This document shows, one piece after another, positions 27,468 through 35,798 of a stretch of 50,741 nucleotides of DNA (position 1 is the first letter of the stretch; each line of letters begins with the position of its first letter). The stretch lies in contig ONYZ01000012.1 of assembly GCA_900322175.1 (NCBI GenBank), positions 1 through 50,741 on the forward strand, read 5' to 3'. The DNA is from an uncultured Prevotella sp. (GTDB lineage: Bacteria > Bacteroidota > Bacteroidia > Bacteroidales > Bacteroidaceae). The notes under the pieces were generated by a model that saw nothing but the letters and a program-made list of their open reading frames with translations, had not been told where the DNA came from and searched no databases. The translations under genes and the position numbers were made by a program.

Positions 27468-28013
27468 TTACTCGAATTTCAGTCCTTCTTCTTTATCTTT
27501 TTTGTAATAGTCACTCAGCATGCCGATGAAAGTTGTTATCTCTTTTACGGCGTGAGCAGTGTCGGGCGAGATGTCTTTCTTCTGCAGTCGCAGCAACATT
27601 ACACCATAGAGCGAGTTGAAACAGGTCTCGATTTCGTTCTCGTCCTTGTTGGCACCGCGGCTGCGCAGTTCTACGATAAACGGCAGCACCTTGTAGTAAG
27701 CCGTGTTGTAGAATGGGAACTTAGTAGACTGTAGCAGTTGCAGGTGTAGTTCGGTCAGCATCTGCATAGTAACCTTGTTTATCTGCAGATGTCCGTGCTC
27801 GCGACACCCCTCCTGATTCATCATGCGTATCAGGTTGCCAAACCAGTCGGTCTCTTCTTCTTTCTGTTCGTCGGTATAGTCGAATCGCTCGATATACTCG
27901 CGCTTAATACGCTGTAGCGAGCAGTCGAATGCTCGCACCGTGTCCTCCATCTGCCACATATACAGCAGATATTCGGCAATGTTTGTCTTTCTTAACTCGT
28001 TTGCTATATACAT
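27468..28013 (-). CDS. DUF4924 family protein
   Basis: 181 residues, no signal peptide. The N-terminus IANELRKTNIAEYLLYMWQ and the block EETDWFGNLIRMMNQEGCRE match the Bacteroidales DUF4924 family as I remember it. The protein is helical, acidic and cytosolic. Function is unknown. It is tightly linked to rmlD (1 nt) and follows the LysE-type exporter by 21 nt. Confidence 0.8.
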   Translation of the reverse strand: MYIANELRKTNIAEYLLYMWQMEDTVRAFDCSLQRIKREYIERFDYTDEQKEEETDWFGNLIRMMNQEGCREHGHLQINKVTMQMLTELHLQLLQSTKFPFYNTAYYKVLPFIVELRSRGANKDENEIETCFNSLYGVMLLRLQKKDISPDTAHAVKEITTFIGMLSDYYKKDKEEGLKFE

Positions 28014-28034
28014 TATTATATATGTATGTGTGGG

Positions 28035-28700
28035 TTAGAACAGTCTTACCAGATTGGTAGTAAGGCCCAGCAGCATCACGACACTGCCTATAATCACAGC
28101 CACGCCTATTATTTTATTTATCAACTTAATGCCGTAAGTGTCGAATTTTGTACGTATCTGGTCTACCAGCCATGTCAGGCCCCACCACCACAGCAGTGCT
28201 CCGCCCACGATGCTGGAAAAACCTACTATCATCTCAAACGGATGGTTGGGCATCACAAATGCAAATTGGGCATACATAGCCAGAAACAGGAAGATGATGA
28301 GTGGATTAGAGAATGTGACCAGGAACGCTGTCCACGTGTTGTACCAGAACGTGCCTTGTTGCTTGCCGCTCTGGTGCATCTTCTTAGTGGGGTCGGTGTG
28401 GTATGTGTACCATCCGAAGCAAAGCAACATGATGCTACCGGCCATCTGCAGATAGAATCGATTCTGGTCGTTGGTGATAAAGTCCATCACAAACGACATA
28501 CCGTATCCGGCAAAGGCTGCATAGATGATATCGCTGGCTGCCGCACCCAGTCCTGTAGCAAATCCGAACCACCGACCCTTGTTCAGTGTGCGCTGTACGC
28601 ACAGGATACCGACTGGCCCCATCGGTGCACTTGCTATTACACCGATCAACATCCCCTTGGAGATGAAGTCTAATATATTTATTGGTATATGAATTGGCAT
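28035..28700 (-). CDS. LysE-family exporter
   Basis: 221 residues from Met at 28700 (MPIHIPINILDFISKGMLIG); the frame starts at 28751, but the -7 box at 28709-28716 lies inside that extension. Six predicted membrane segments and the LysE/RhtB motif IGVIASAPMGPVGILCVQRT are visible, with GLGAAASDIIYAAFAGYG and FSNPLIIFLFLAMYAQF further on. Members export amino acids or related metabolites; the substrate here is unknown. It appears to be the first gene of the long run that ends with rpe. Confidence 0.88.
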   Translation of the reverse strand: MPIHIPINILDFISKGMLIGVIASAPMGPVGILCVQRTLNKGRWFGFATGLGAAASDIIYAAFAGYGMSFVMDFITNDQNRFYLQMAGSIMLLCFGWYTYHTDPTKKMHQSGKQQGTFWYNTWTAFLVTFSNPLIIFLFLAMYAQFAFVMPNHPFEMIVGFSSIVGGALLWWWGLTWLVDQIRTKFDTYGIKLINKIIGVAVIIGSVVMLLGLTTNLVRLF

Positions 28701-28708
28701 AACGGGTG

Positions 28709-28716
28709 CAAAGTTA
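28709..28716 (-). promoter_or_regulatory. -7 promoter element of the LysE-to-rpe gene run
   Basis: TAACTTTG on the minus strand, 8 nt upstream of the start codon at 28700. The transcript would begin only a few nucleotides before the ATG. No further promoter of this type was noticed in the short gaps down to ClC. Confidence 0.6.
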
Positions 28717-28810
28717 CGAAAATTTTTCCTCAATCGTTTGATTTTCGTCATTCTTTTATAAAATAATGGTTAATTTCCGTAAAAAGTCAATTATTCTGCC
28801 GTTTTTTTAC

Positions 28811-28818
28811 TAATTTTG
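28811..28818 (+). promoter_or_regulatory. -7 promoter element of the ROK glucokinase gene
   Basis: TAATTTTG, about 55 nt before the ATG at 28874. No clear -33 TTTG. Confidence 0.55.
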
Positions 28819-28873
28819 TACCTTGAAAATAAAATTAGAATATCTTTAAAACGACTAATAAACTTTTATAATT

Positions 28874-29860
28874 ATGAACGAACAAAATGCAGCTCTCAAG
28901 CCATACGTTATTGGCTTAGACTTAGGAGGTACAAACTCTGTCTTCGGAATCGTTGATGCCCGTGGCGACATCAAGGCTACCACCGCTATCAAAACTGGTA
29001 ATTACACTTCGGCCGAGGATTATGTCGATGCTTGTGTAGAGGTGCTCAAGGTTATCATCGAGCAGGTGGGTGGTATCGATAAGATTAAGGCAATGGGTAT
29101 CGGTGCTCCTAACGGCAATTTCTATAATGGTACAATCGAGTTTGCTCCAAACCTGCCTTGGGCTCACGATGGTATCGTGCCTCTGGCAAAGCTGTTCAGC
29201 GAGCGACTCAACAATATCCCCGTAGCACTTACCAACGATGCTAATGCCGCTGCTATCGGCGAGATGGTTTACGGTGTGGCTCGCGGTATGAAGAATTTTA
29301 TCGTTATAACACTGGGTACTGGTGTAGGCTCAGGTATCGTTGTCAATGGTCAGTTGCTGTACGGTCACGATGGTTTTGCTGGCGAGTTGGGACACGTAAC
29401 GATGGTGCGTGGCGAGGAGGGCCGCTCGTGCGGTTGCGGTCGCACAGGTTGTCTTGAGGCTTACTGCTCGGCCACAGGTGTAGCACGCACAGCACGCGAA
29501 CTGCTGGCTAAGACCGACCGCCCATCACTGCTGCGCGAAATGAATCCCGAGGAAATCACTTCGCTTGACGTGTCGATCGCAGCTGGTAAGGGCGACGAGC
29601 TGGCTAAGGAGATATATGAGTTCACCGGTAAGATGCTTGGTGAAGCTTGTGCTGATTTCGCCGCATTTTCATCTCCCGAGGCATTCATCTTCTTCGGCGG
29701 TATGGTTAAGGCCGGCGACCTGATAATGAAGCCTATCGAGAAAGCATACAATGACCACGTGCTGAAAATTTTCAAGAACAAGGCCAAGTTCCTGGTAAGC
29801 GGTCTTGACGGCGCCAGCGCAGCAGTGCTCGGTGCATCGGCCATCGGCTGGGAAGTTTAA
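28874..29860 (+). CDS. ROK-family glucokinase
   Basis: 328 residues. The phosphate-binding motif DLGGTNSVFGIVD is at residues 16-28, the sugar-binding/catalytic region contains ALTNDANAAAIGE and ITLGTGVGSGIVVNG, and the ROK zinc motif is CGCGRTGCLEAYCS. It phosphorylates glucose or a closely related hexose with ATP in the cytosol. The ROK DNA-binding domain is absent, so it is an enzyme and not a repressor. It is monocistronic, with the palindromic element 29881-29975 after it. Confidence 0.92.
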   Translation: MNEQNAALKPYVIGLDLGGTNSVFGIVDARGDIKATTAIKTGNYTSAEDYVDACVEVLKVIIEQVGGIDKIKAMGIGAPNGNFYNGTIEFAPNLPWAHDGIVPLAKLFSERLNNIPVALTNDANAAAIGEMVYGVARGMKNFIVITLGTGVGSGIVVNGQLLYGHDGFAGELGHVTMVRGEEGRSCGCGRTGCLEAYCSATGVARTARELLAKTDRPSLLREMNPEEITSLDVSIAAGKGDELAKEIYEFTGKMLGEACADFAAFSSPEAFIFFGGMVKAGDLIMKPIEKAYNDHVLKIFKNKAKFLVSGLDGASAAVLGASAIGWEV

Positions 29861-29880
29861 TTTTTATTAGACAAGTATTT

Positions 29881-29975
29881 CGCGAATTTACACGAATTTT
29901 TTGTTTAAGGCACGGAATACACGGATTAACACGGATTTATTTTTTATAATTCGTGAATTTCGTGTAATTCGTGCC
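29881..29975. repeat. Intergenic imperfect palindrome, CACGAATT/CACGGATT type
   Basis: The left part has CGCGAATTTACACGAATT, the middle has tandem CACGGAATACACGGATT-like units, and the right part has AATTCGTGAATTTCGTG plus TAATTCGTGCC. Left and right can pair. It separates the glucokinase gene from the promoter of the next gene. Confidence 0.7.
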
Positions 29976-29985
29976 AAAAAATTTG

Positions 29986-29993
29986 TACCTTTG
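29986..29993 (+). promoter_or_regulatory. -7 promoter element of the AmgK/RapZ-like fusion gene
   Basis: TACCTTTG ends only 8 nt before the ATG at 30002, so the mRNA leader should be nearly absent. Confidence 0.65.
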
Positions 29994-30001
29994 CACTCGT
30001 T

Positions 30002-31540
30002 ATGCAGAAACTCTTAGAATTATATAAGCAATGGAAGGGTGATGAGCCGGCTAATGTGGCTCAGATACCAGGGGGAGGTAGTAACCGTACTTACTACCGA
30101 CTGACCGACTGCGATGGACAGTCGGTGGTGGGCGTGATCGGCACTAGCCGCGACGAGGACCATGCATTTATCTACTTGACCAATCACTTCAGTAAGCGCC
30201 AGTTGCCGGTACCAAAGATATTAGCAGCCAGCGATGACCAGTTGCGCTATCTGCAGACCGATTTGGGAAGTATGTCGCTGTTCGACGCTATCCGTGGTGG
30301 TCGCGAAGCAGGCGGACGATACACGCTAAAAGAGCAGGAACTGTTGCGCCGCACTATCCGCGAATTGCCCAACATGCAGATGCGTGGTGCTGTAGGCCTG
30401 AACTTTGACAATTGCTATCCGCAGGCAGAGTTTGATGTGGACAGCGTGCTGTTCGACCTGAACTACTTTAAGTACTGTTTTCTGAAAGCCACCGAGATTG
30501 ACTTCCACGAACTGAAGTTGGAAGCCGACTTCCGACTGATGGCGAAGGACTTAACATCAGAACCAGGCGACACATTCCTGTATCGCGACTTCCAAGCGCG
30601 AAACGTGATGTTGGATCACGATGGTAATCCATGGTTTATCGACTATCAGGGTGGTCGAAAGGGACCCTATTACTACGATTTGGCATCATTCCTATGGCAA
30701 GCCTCAGCTAAGTATCCGCACAAGCTGCGGCGCGAACTGGTGTATGAGTATTACAACTCGCTGAAGAACTATATCGAGGTGCCTTCGGTGCGCCACTTTG
30801 TAAACCGTCTGTCACTGTTTGTGCTGTTCCGCACGCTGCAAGTGCTTGGTGCATACGGATTCCGTGGATATTTCGAACAGAAAAAGCACTTCATCGAGAG
30901 CATTCCGCCTGCCATACAGAATCTGCGCGAACTGCTGGCTAGTAGCACGCAGTGGCACTATCCATACCTGATGGAGATACTGCGACAGTTGACTGAGCTA
31001 CCGCAATTCCAGCAGATAGAGACGGTGGCTAGTCGTGCTGACGGATATAAGACTACCGACTTGAATCCATACAAAGCTCATCCACAAGACGGACCGGCTA
31101 CATTCTCTAAGTACGATGCTCAGGGTCCGTTGGTAGTAAAGGTGTATAGTTTTTCGTATCGCAAAGGCATACCCGAGGATGAGAGCGGCAATGGTGGTGG
31201 CTATGTGTTTGACTGCCGCAGCACGCACAACCCCGGCCGTTATGAGCCATACAAAAAGTTGACAGGACTGGATGAACAGGTGATACGATTTCTTGAGGAT
31301 GATGGCGAGATACTGACATTTCTCGACTCGGTATATAAGTTGGCCGATAATCATGTGCGCCGTTACATTCAGCGTGGATTCACCTCGCTGATGTTCTCAT
31401 TCGGTTGCACTGGCGGGCAGCACCGATCGGTCTATTCAGCCCAGCATCTGGCCGAACATATCCACGAAAAGTTTGGTATCGAAGTCCGTGTAGAACATCG
31501 CGAACAGAAAATCAAACAGACTTTCGAAGCAAAGCAATAA
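30002..31540 (+). CDS. AmgK-like sugar kinase fused to a RapZ C-terminal domain
   Basis: 512 residues in two parts. Residues 1-340 are an aminoglycoside-phosphotransferase-type kinase, with the catalytic loop YRDFQARNVM (Asp196, Asn201) and IDYQGGRKGPYYYDLASFL (metal Asp214). The IDxQGxxxGPxxYDLASL pattern is that of AmgK, which phosphorylates MurNAc/GlcNAc at C1 in peptidoglycan recycling. Residues 378-502 are a RapZ C-terminal domain (VKVYSFSYRKGIP, YVFDCRSTHNPGR, SFGCTGGQHRSVYSAQHLAE). In E. coli that domain senses glucosamine-6-phosphate and binds the GlmZ RNA. The N-terminal P-loop kinase domain of RapZ is absent. A link to amino-sugar recycling or sensing is inferred. No MurU-like partner is adjacent. 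Confidence 0.88.
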   Translation: MQKLLELYKQWKGDEPANVAQIPGGGSNRTYYRLTDCDGQSVVGVIGTSRDEDHAFIYLTNHFSKRQLPVPKILAASDDQLRYLQTDLGSMSLFDAIRGGREAGGRYTLKEQELLRRTIRELPNMQMRGAVGLNFDNCYPQAEFDVDSVLFDLNYFKYCFLKATEIDFHELKLEADFRLMAKDLTSEPGDTFLYRDFQARNVMLDHDGNPWFIDYQGGRKGPYYYDLASFLWQASAKYPHKLRRELVYEYYNSLKNYIEVPSVRHFVNRLSLFVLFRTLQVLGAYGFRGYFEQKKHFIESIPPAIQNLRELLASSTQWHYPYLMEILRQLTELPQFQQIETVASRADGYKTTDLNPYKAHPQDGPATFSKYDAQGPLVVKVYSFSYRKGIPEDESGNGGGYVFDCRSTHNPGRYEPYKKLTGLDEQVIRFLEDDGEILTFLDSVYKLADNHVRRYIQRGFTSLMFSFGCTGGQHRSVYSAQHLAEHIHEKFGIEVRVEHREQKIKQTFEAKQ

Positions 31541-31549
31541 TAATATAAA

Positions 31550-31633
31550 AACACAGAGACACAGAGTAACAGAGGATTTATTATCTTTGAGGAATAATAA
31601 AGAAAAAACTCTGTATCTCTGTGTCTCTGTGTT
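31550..31633. repeat. Intergenic palindrome with perfect 17-bp arms, CACAGAGA type
   Basis: Arms AACACAGAGACACAGAG (31550-31566) and CTCTGTGTCTCTGTGTT (31617-31633) are perfect reverse complements around a 50-nt A/T-rich loop. The element sits between convergent genes and could end transcription from both sides. Confidence 0.75.
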
Positions 31634-31646
31634 GAAACGAAAGCTC

Positions 31647-32069
31647 TTACTCAGCGCTCTCTGTCTCGGGCTCTTCGTCTTTGAAGTCGGTGATGCCGGC
31701 CTCAATCAGGATGTTGTACCAAGTGATGAGCTTCTTGATATGGCTATCCTTTACACGGTCCTGGTCCCACTCAGGCAGTACTTTTGTGAAGTACTCGCGC
31801 AGTTCGGTGCTGCTAGCCTTCTTCTCGTTGATGCTGGCGCGCTTGCCGTCCTCCAGTTTCTTCAGGTTGTCCAGCACGTCAGTCAGGGGCACATCATCAG
31901 TCTCGGTAAACATAGCTATGTCGCCAAGCGATGTGATGCGATCGGTAGCAAATGCGGGCATACGCTTGTGAGTACCGTCGAGTGCCTCTACTATCAGGTT
32001 ATTGTTGCCGCGGGTTACCAGTTTGTACAGACCTGGCTTACCAGCGATTGCTAAAATTGTTTGTTGCAT
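31647..32069 (-). CDS. DUF5606 family protein
   Basis: 140 residues, cytosolic. The N-terminal domain TILAIAGKPGLYKLVTRG and IVEALDGTHKRMPAFATDRI, then DIAMFTETDDVPLTDVLDNL, are recognisable as the Bacteroidetes DUF5606 family. The C-terminal half is helical (WDQDRVKDSHIKKLITWYN) and the tail is acidic. Function is unknown. It overlaps the 3' end of coaE by 19 nt and is the last gene of the nusB operon. Confidence 0.82.
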   Translation of the reverse strand: MQQTILAIAGKPGLYKLVTRGNNNLIVEALDGTHKRMPAFATDRITSLGDIAMFTETDDVPLTDVLDNLKKLEDGKRASINEKKASSTELREYFTKVLPEWDQDRVKDSHIKKLITWYNILIEAGITDFKDEEPETESAE

Positions 32070-32617
32070 TGTTTTACTATTTTACTAATTTGTTTGTCTA
32101 AATCAAGTTCGCCATCGTTGATGACCACGTAGTCGCTCTTGCGTATCATCTCCTTCTGATTAAGCTGGCGGTTCATCCACTGCTCCACCTGCTCGCGACT
32201 GATATGATCGCGCTCCATCACTCGGCTGATGCGAGTCTCCTTTGGAGCTATCACACATACCACCTTGTCTACCAGTTTATAAGCACCACTTTCGAATATA
32301 ATGGCACTCTCCAAGTAGTCTAGTCCGCTGTTGCGAAACGCATCAAACACTGCCGGATGCACTATCTCGTTGACCGCCTTGACATTGCGCTGCGACGACA
32401 ACAGGAAGTGCGACACCATGGCTTTGTTAAGGTTGCCCTCGGCATCATACGTGTCGGGACCTATCAGCTCTGTCAGCTTCTCTCGTATATCGGCAGAGGT
32501 AAGCATCAGCTGCTTAGCCGCGCTGTCGCAGTCGAACACTTCTATTCCCTGCTCGCGCAGCAAATTGCATACATAGCTCTTGCCGCTACCGATACCGCCT
32601 GTTATTCCTATTTTCAT
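32051..32617 (-). CDS. coaE: Dephospho-CoA kinase
   Basis: 188 residues. The P-loop GITGGIGSGKSYVCNLL is at the N-terminus, followed by FDCDSAAKQLM (substrate Asp), EIVHPAVFDAF, and the lid motif KETRISRVMERDHISREQVE. It performs the last step of coenzyme A synthesis. It overlaps the YbbR gene by 4 nt and the DUF5606 gene by 19 nt. Confidence 0.94.
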   Translation of the reverse strand: MKIGITGGIGSGKSYVCNLLREQGIEVFDCDSAAKQLMLTSADIREKLTELIGPDTYDAEGNLNKAMVSHFLLSSQRNVKAVNEIVHPAVFDAFRNSGLDYLESAIIFESGAYKLVDKVVCVIAPKETRISRVMERDHISREQVEQWMNRQLNQKEMIRKSDYVVINDGELDLDKQISKIVKQCNKQF

Positions 32618-33597
32618 TCTGTATCTGATTCAATCAAATAATCAACCATGCTCAAATCCAGGCGTGCTCTAGATATGCCGCGTGGTACATTTTTAAGATA
32701 GATATGGCACTTCTCGGTGGGGTGGTTGATGATCTCGTTGTAATCTGCCACCACTGTGAAATCGTTGGCACTGAGATTGCGATACACGCTTACGCCAGCT
32801 ACGAAATTTACAGTAACCTTAGCCGGGAACGTACGGAGCGATTTACCCACTGGCATATTGATAGCCTTGATGTGTACCCCCTCGATACTCACCTCGGTCA
32901 GCACGTCGGTAAAAAACGTAACACGTACTCGGTCGGGTATCATCTTTACGCCTCTGATCTTAGCCAACTCGCAGTTTGCTCTCAGCGTATCGCGGAAGTT
33001 GACATAGTTCAAGTGCTCGGTATACAGCACGTTGATGCTGTCAAGCTTCTCGTTCGAGGCGTAGATGGTTACGCTGTCGGGCTGATAAGCTACACGTGAG
33101 ATGAAGAACATCTCCTCTGGGATTACGCGACCACTCCAGCGCACTGGGACCACCTTTTTTGCACCGTAATTATAATAGAACTCCAGCTTATCGGGTTTAG
33201 TGCTGGTGATACGCGAACCGTTAGCCAACTGCAGGTAGACAAGCTTTTGCAGTTCGGCAGCCGAGATTATACCGGTGCCGTTGCCCTTGGCATAGGTCTT
33301 GAAGTTTACGCTCACCTTCTTGAGCACGTCGCCATACATATACGTGAGCAGGGTGATACCCTTGTCGCGTATCGTCATGCGTATGGTGTCGGTTTCGTCG
33401 CTCGTAAGCACGGCATTCTTAGGTATGCCCGTCACCGATACAGGTATTGCAAACTCATGCTCGTAAACCTCATTCAGAGTGGTCTGTAGCCAGAATATGC
33501 CCGAAAGTGCCAAGAAGAACAGGAATACCACAAACTCCTTATTAGCTCGGCTAAAAAGGAACTTCTTGCAGAATTGTAGTATTCCGTTCATCGTCAT
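32614..33597 (-). CDS. YbbR-like domain protein, membrane anchored
   Basis: 327 residues. One N-terminal membrane helix (about residues 20-40, FVVFLFFLALSGIFWLQTTL) is followed by an extracytoplasmic region with repeated beta-rich YbbR-like units (FAIPVSVTGIPKNAVL near 53-68, further units with VPVRWSGRVIPEEMF). In other bacteria YbbR/CdaR proteins regulate c-di-AMP synthesis; whether this one does is not visible. It is translated just before coaE (4-nt overlap) and 3 nt after yajC. Confidence 0.82.
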   Translation of the reverse strand: MTMNGILQFCKKFLFSRANKEFVVFLFFLALSGIFWLQTTLNEVYEHEFAIPVSVTGIPKNAVLTSDETDTIRMTIRDKGITLLTYMYGDVLKKVSVNFKTYAKGNGTGIISAAELQKLVYLQLANGSRITSTKPDKLEFYYNYGAKKVVPVRWSGRVIPEEMFFISRVAYQPDSVTIYASNEKLDSINVLYTEHLNYVNFRDTLRANCELAKIRGVKMIPDRVRVTFFTDVLTEVSIEGVHIKAINMPVGKSLRTFPAKVTVNFVAGVSVYRNLSANDFTVVADYNEIINHPTEKCHIYLKNVPRGISRARLDLSMVDYLIESDTE

Positions 33598-33600
33598 TTA

Positions 33601-33921
33601 TTACTTGCTCTGTGGAGTGCTTGCCATATCCTTGAATACAGAAGACTTCTCGACAGTTACCACTACATCACGTGCAATCTTAACGTCGACAGTATTCTTA
33701 GCCAGGTCTACGCTCTTAACTGTACCGTGGATGCCACCACCGGTAACCACCTCGGTACCCTCAGTCAGTTCGTTCTGGAACTTCTGAATCTCCTTCTGCT
33801 TTTTCTGCTGAGGACGAATCATGAAAAACCACATAATGGCGAAGATAGCAACCATCATGATAATCATGCTCATTCCGCCTCCATTCTGTGCTGCCTGAGC
33901 AGCCAATACGATACTAGTCAT
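33601..33921 (-). CDS. yajC: Preprotein translocase subunit YajC
   Basis: 106 residues. A single N-terminal membrane helix (about 16-38, MSIIMMVAIFAIMWFFMIRP) is followed by the characteristic RPQQKKQKEIQKFQNEL and a small beta domain (GTEVVTGGGIHGTVKSVD). It belongs to the SecDF-YajC accessory complex of the Sec translocon. The start overlaps the nusB stop by 8 nt. Confidence 0.93.
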   Translation of the reverse strand: MTSIVLAAQAAQNGGGMSMIIMMVAIFAIMWFFMIRPQQKKQKEIQKFQNELTEGTEVVTGGGIHGTVKSVDLAKNTVDVKIARDVVVTVEKSSVFKDMASTPQSK

Positions 33922-34906
33922 GTTTCTTTGTTATTTGTTTTTTGGGTTTATATTCCTTATGTTCTTTCTCCTTCTTAGGCTCGATAAACTTAGCCATTCG
34001 GCCGGTGTCTATCAGATTACGTGCGATGCTGTCAAGCATGCCGTTGATATATCCGGCACTCTTCGGAGTAGAGTAGAACTTAGCTATCTCCACATACTCA
34101 TTTATCGACACACTCACGGGGATGTTGGGCAGTGTCATCATCTCGGCGATGGCAATCTGCATCAGGATGATATCCATGTAGGCTAGTCGCGAGAAATCCC
34201 AGTTGCGCGAAGCCTCGCTCATATAGCGCTGATACTCGTCGGCATTCAGTATGGCAGCACGGAACAGCTTGCGAGCATACTCCTGCTCTTCGTCGCTATC
34301 CCACTCGGGCAGCAGATCCTGCTTGGCACCATTCTGTTCGTCGAAACGCTTGATAGTCTTCAGCACAAATGTGTCGACGATAGTCTTATCATCGTTCCAG
34401 TACAGACTCATATCCTCCAGGAGAGCATCCAACTCATCGTTGTCCTGGATGAGTGTACGATATATCTTGCGCCACAACTCGCGATCTACGTCGTAGTTGT
34501 CCTCGGGATTTTTCATGTACTCCTGATAGATGTCGCTCTGCTCAATCTTTTCGAGCAGCGACGATACAAATGCTGCATTCTCGTCCCAGCCGCTCTTCTG
34601 GGTACTCATAAAGTCGTTTAGCTGCTTATTCTCGGCCAACTGGATGGCAAAACGGTTGAATACGAATCGCTGTGAAGGCTCAGCAGTACCCTCGCGCTTA
34701 GCGCGCTGCACCATCACTTCCATGCGGCGGGCAGCCTCTTTGTTTACTGCCACCATCAGTGCCAGCATGTAGTTGTAGAGGTCATAAGCTTTCGAGAGAC
34801 TGAAAAATAACTCCTTTTCAGCCGTGTCGATGTTCTTGTTACCGTTTTGATAGTAAGCATAGGTTAACTGAACAATCTTAATTCTAATAATTTCTCTGTT
34901 AATCAT
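33914..34906 (-). CDS. nusB: Transcription antitermination factor NusB, long Bacteroidetes form
   Basis: 330 residues, about twice the E. coli protein. The NusB fold is at the C-terminal side (about 200-310: YARKLFRAAILNADEYQRYM, DIILMQIAIAEMMTLPNIPV, SINEYVEIAKFYSTPKSAGY, INGMLDSIARNL). The N-terminal extension starts with MINREIIRIKIVQLTYAYYQ, which resembles the first NusB helix. The Lys/Glu-rich tail ends EYKPKKQITKKHD. It works in rRNA antitermination with NusE/S10. It is the first gene of a five-gene operon. Confidence 0.92.
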   Translation of the reverse strand: MINREIIRIKIVQLTYAYYQNGNKNIDTAEKELFFSLSKAYDLYNYMLALMVAVNKEAARRMEVMVQRAKREGTAEPSQRFVFNRFAIQLAENKQLNDFMSTQKSGWDENAAFVSSLLEKIEQSDIYQEYMKNPEDNYDVDRELWRKIYRTLIQDNDELDALLEDMSLYWNDDKTIVDTFVLKTIKRFDEQNGAKQDLLPEWDSDEEQEYARKLFRAAILNADEYQRYMSEASRNWDFSRLAYMDIILMQIAIAEMMTLPNIPVSVSINEYVEIAKFYSTPKSAGYINGMLDSIARNLIDTGRMAKFIEPKKEKEHKEYKPKKQITKKHD

Positions 34907-34980
34907 CTCACTTGATGTTTTTATTTACCTTATTATATATCTCTCTATTAAAACGCTGCTTCTGAGCGTATTTTCGGCTG

Positions 34981-34988
34981 CAAAAGTA
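34981..34988 (-). promoter_or_regulatory. -7 promoter element of the nusB operon
   Basis: TACTTTTG on the minus strand; an imperfect -33 (CTTG, 35009-35012) stands 20 nt upstream. The leader is about 70 nt. It is divergent from the rplY promoter 85 nt away. Confidence 0.65.
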
Positions 34989-35072
34989 CTAAAAAACGCC
35001 GAACCCTGCAAGAAAAACACAGAAAAATGTGGTTTTTTAGCCAAAATCCTTGGTGGGTAACAAAAAAAGTAG

Positions 35073-35080
35073 TACCTTTG
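35073..35080 (+). promoter_or_regulatory. -7 promoter element of the rplY run
   Basis: TACCTTTG, about 90 nt before the rplY ATG. The resulting 85-nt leader contains a 6-bp hairpin, TCGGCA/TGCCGA (35091-35106). Confidence 0.65.
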
Positions 35081-35170
35081 CACCGCTTTTTCGGCAAGTA
35101 TGCCGAGATTCGTGTGATGGCGAATTAAGCAAAACGTATTTTTAACAACTTAATTTAGAGTAACACAATT

Positions 35171-35770
35171 ATGAAAGAAATTAGCGTAAGTGGCCAGAAG
35201 CGTGCCACAACTGGCAAGAAGGCCAGCAAGGAAATGCGTAAGGAAGGTCTTGTACCCTGTAACCTTTATGGTGAGAAGAAGGCTGAGAATGGAGCTCCTG
35301 AGGCTTTGGCATTTGCCATTCCTGCATCTCAGCTCCGTCGCGTAGTTTATTCACCCGACGTTTACGTTGTAAACATCACCATCGACGGTGAGGCTCACAA
35401 GGCAGTTATGAAGGAACTCCAGTTCCACCCCACAACAGATGCTCTGCTGCATGTTGACTTCTATGAGGTAAACGAGACTAAGCCCATCACTATCGGTATC
35501 CCCGTTAAGCTGGTAGGTCATGCTCAGGGTGTTCGCGATGGTGGTCGCTTGAGCCAGGCTGTTCGTTCACTCAACGTTACAGCTCCTTACAAGCAGATTC
35601 CTGAGGTACTGAATGTAGACGTTACAGAGCTGAAGCTTGGTAAGGCTATCAAGGTTGCTGAGCTCAACTTCGAAGGTCTGCAGATTGCTACTCCTGCTCA
35701 GGTTGTAGTATGCTCAGTTAAGGCTACACGTGCATCTCGTTCAGCTGCTGCTGCCGAGGCCAATCAGTAA
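35171..35770 (+). CDS. rplY: 50S ribosomal protein L25/general stress protein Ctc
   Basis: 199 residues. The N-terminal L25 domain (KEISVSGQKRATTGKKASKE, VPCNLYGEKK, KELQFHPTTDALLHVDFYEV) binds 5S rRNA. The C-terminal TL5/Ctc domain (about residues 98-185) contains GIPVKLVGHAQGVRDGG, and the protein ends in an Ala/Ser-rich tail. It is the long two-domain form common outside the enteric bacteria. It leads the plus-strand run that includes pth and an S4-domain protein, all translation-related. Confidence 0.94.
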   Translation: MKEISVSGQKRATTGKKASKEMRKEGLVPCNLYGEKKAENGAPEALAFAIPASQLRRVVYSPDVYVVNITIDGEAHKAVMKELQFHPTTDALLHVDFYEVNETKPITIGIPVKLVGHAQGVRDGGRLSQAVRSLNVTAPYKQIPEVLNVDVTELKLGKAIKVAELNFEGLQIATPAQVVVCSVKATRASRSAAAAEANQ

Positions 35771-35798
35771 TTGACAATTTATAATTGACAATTAAGGA

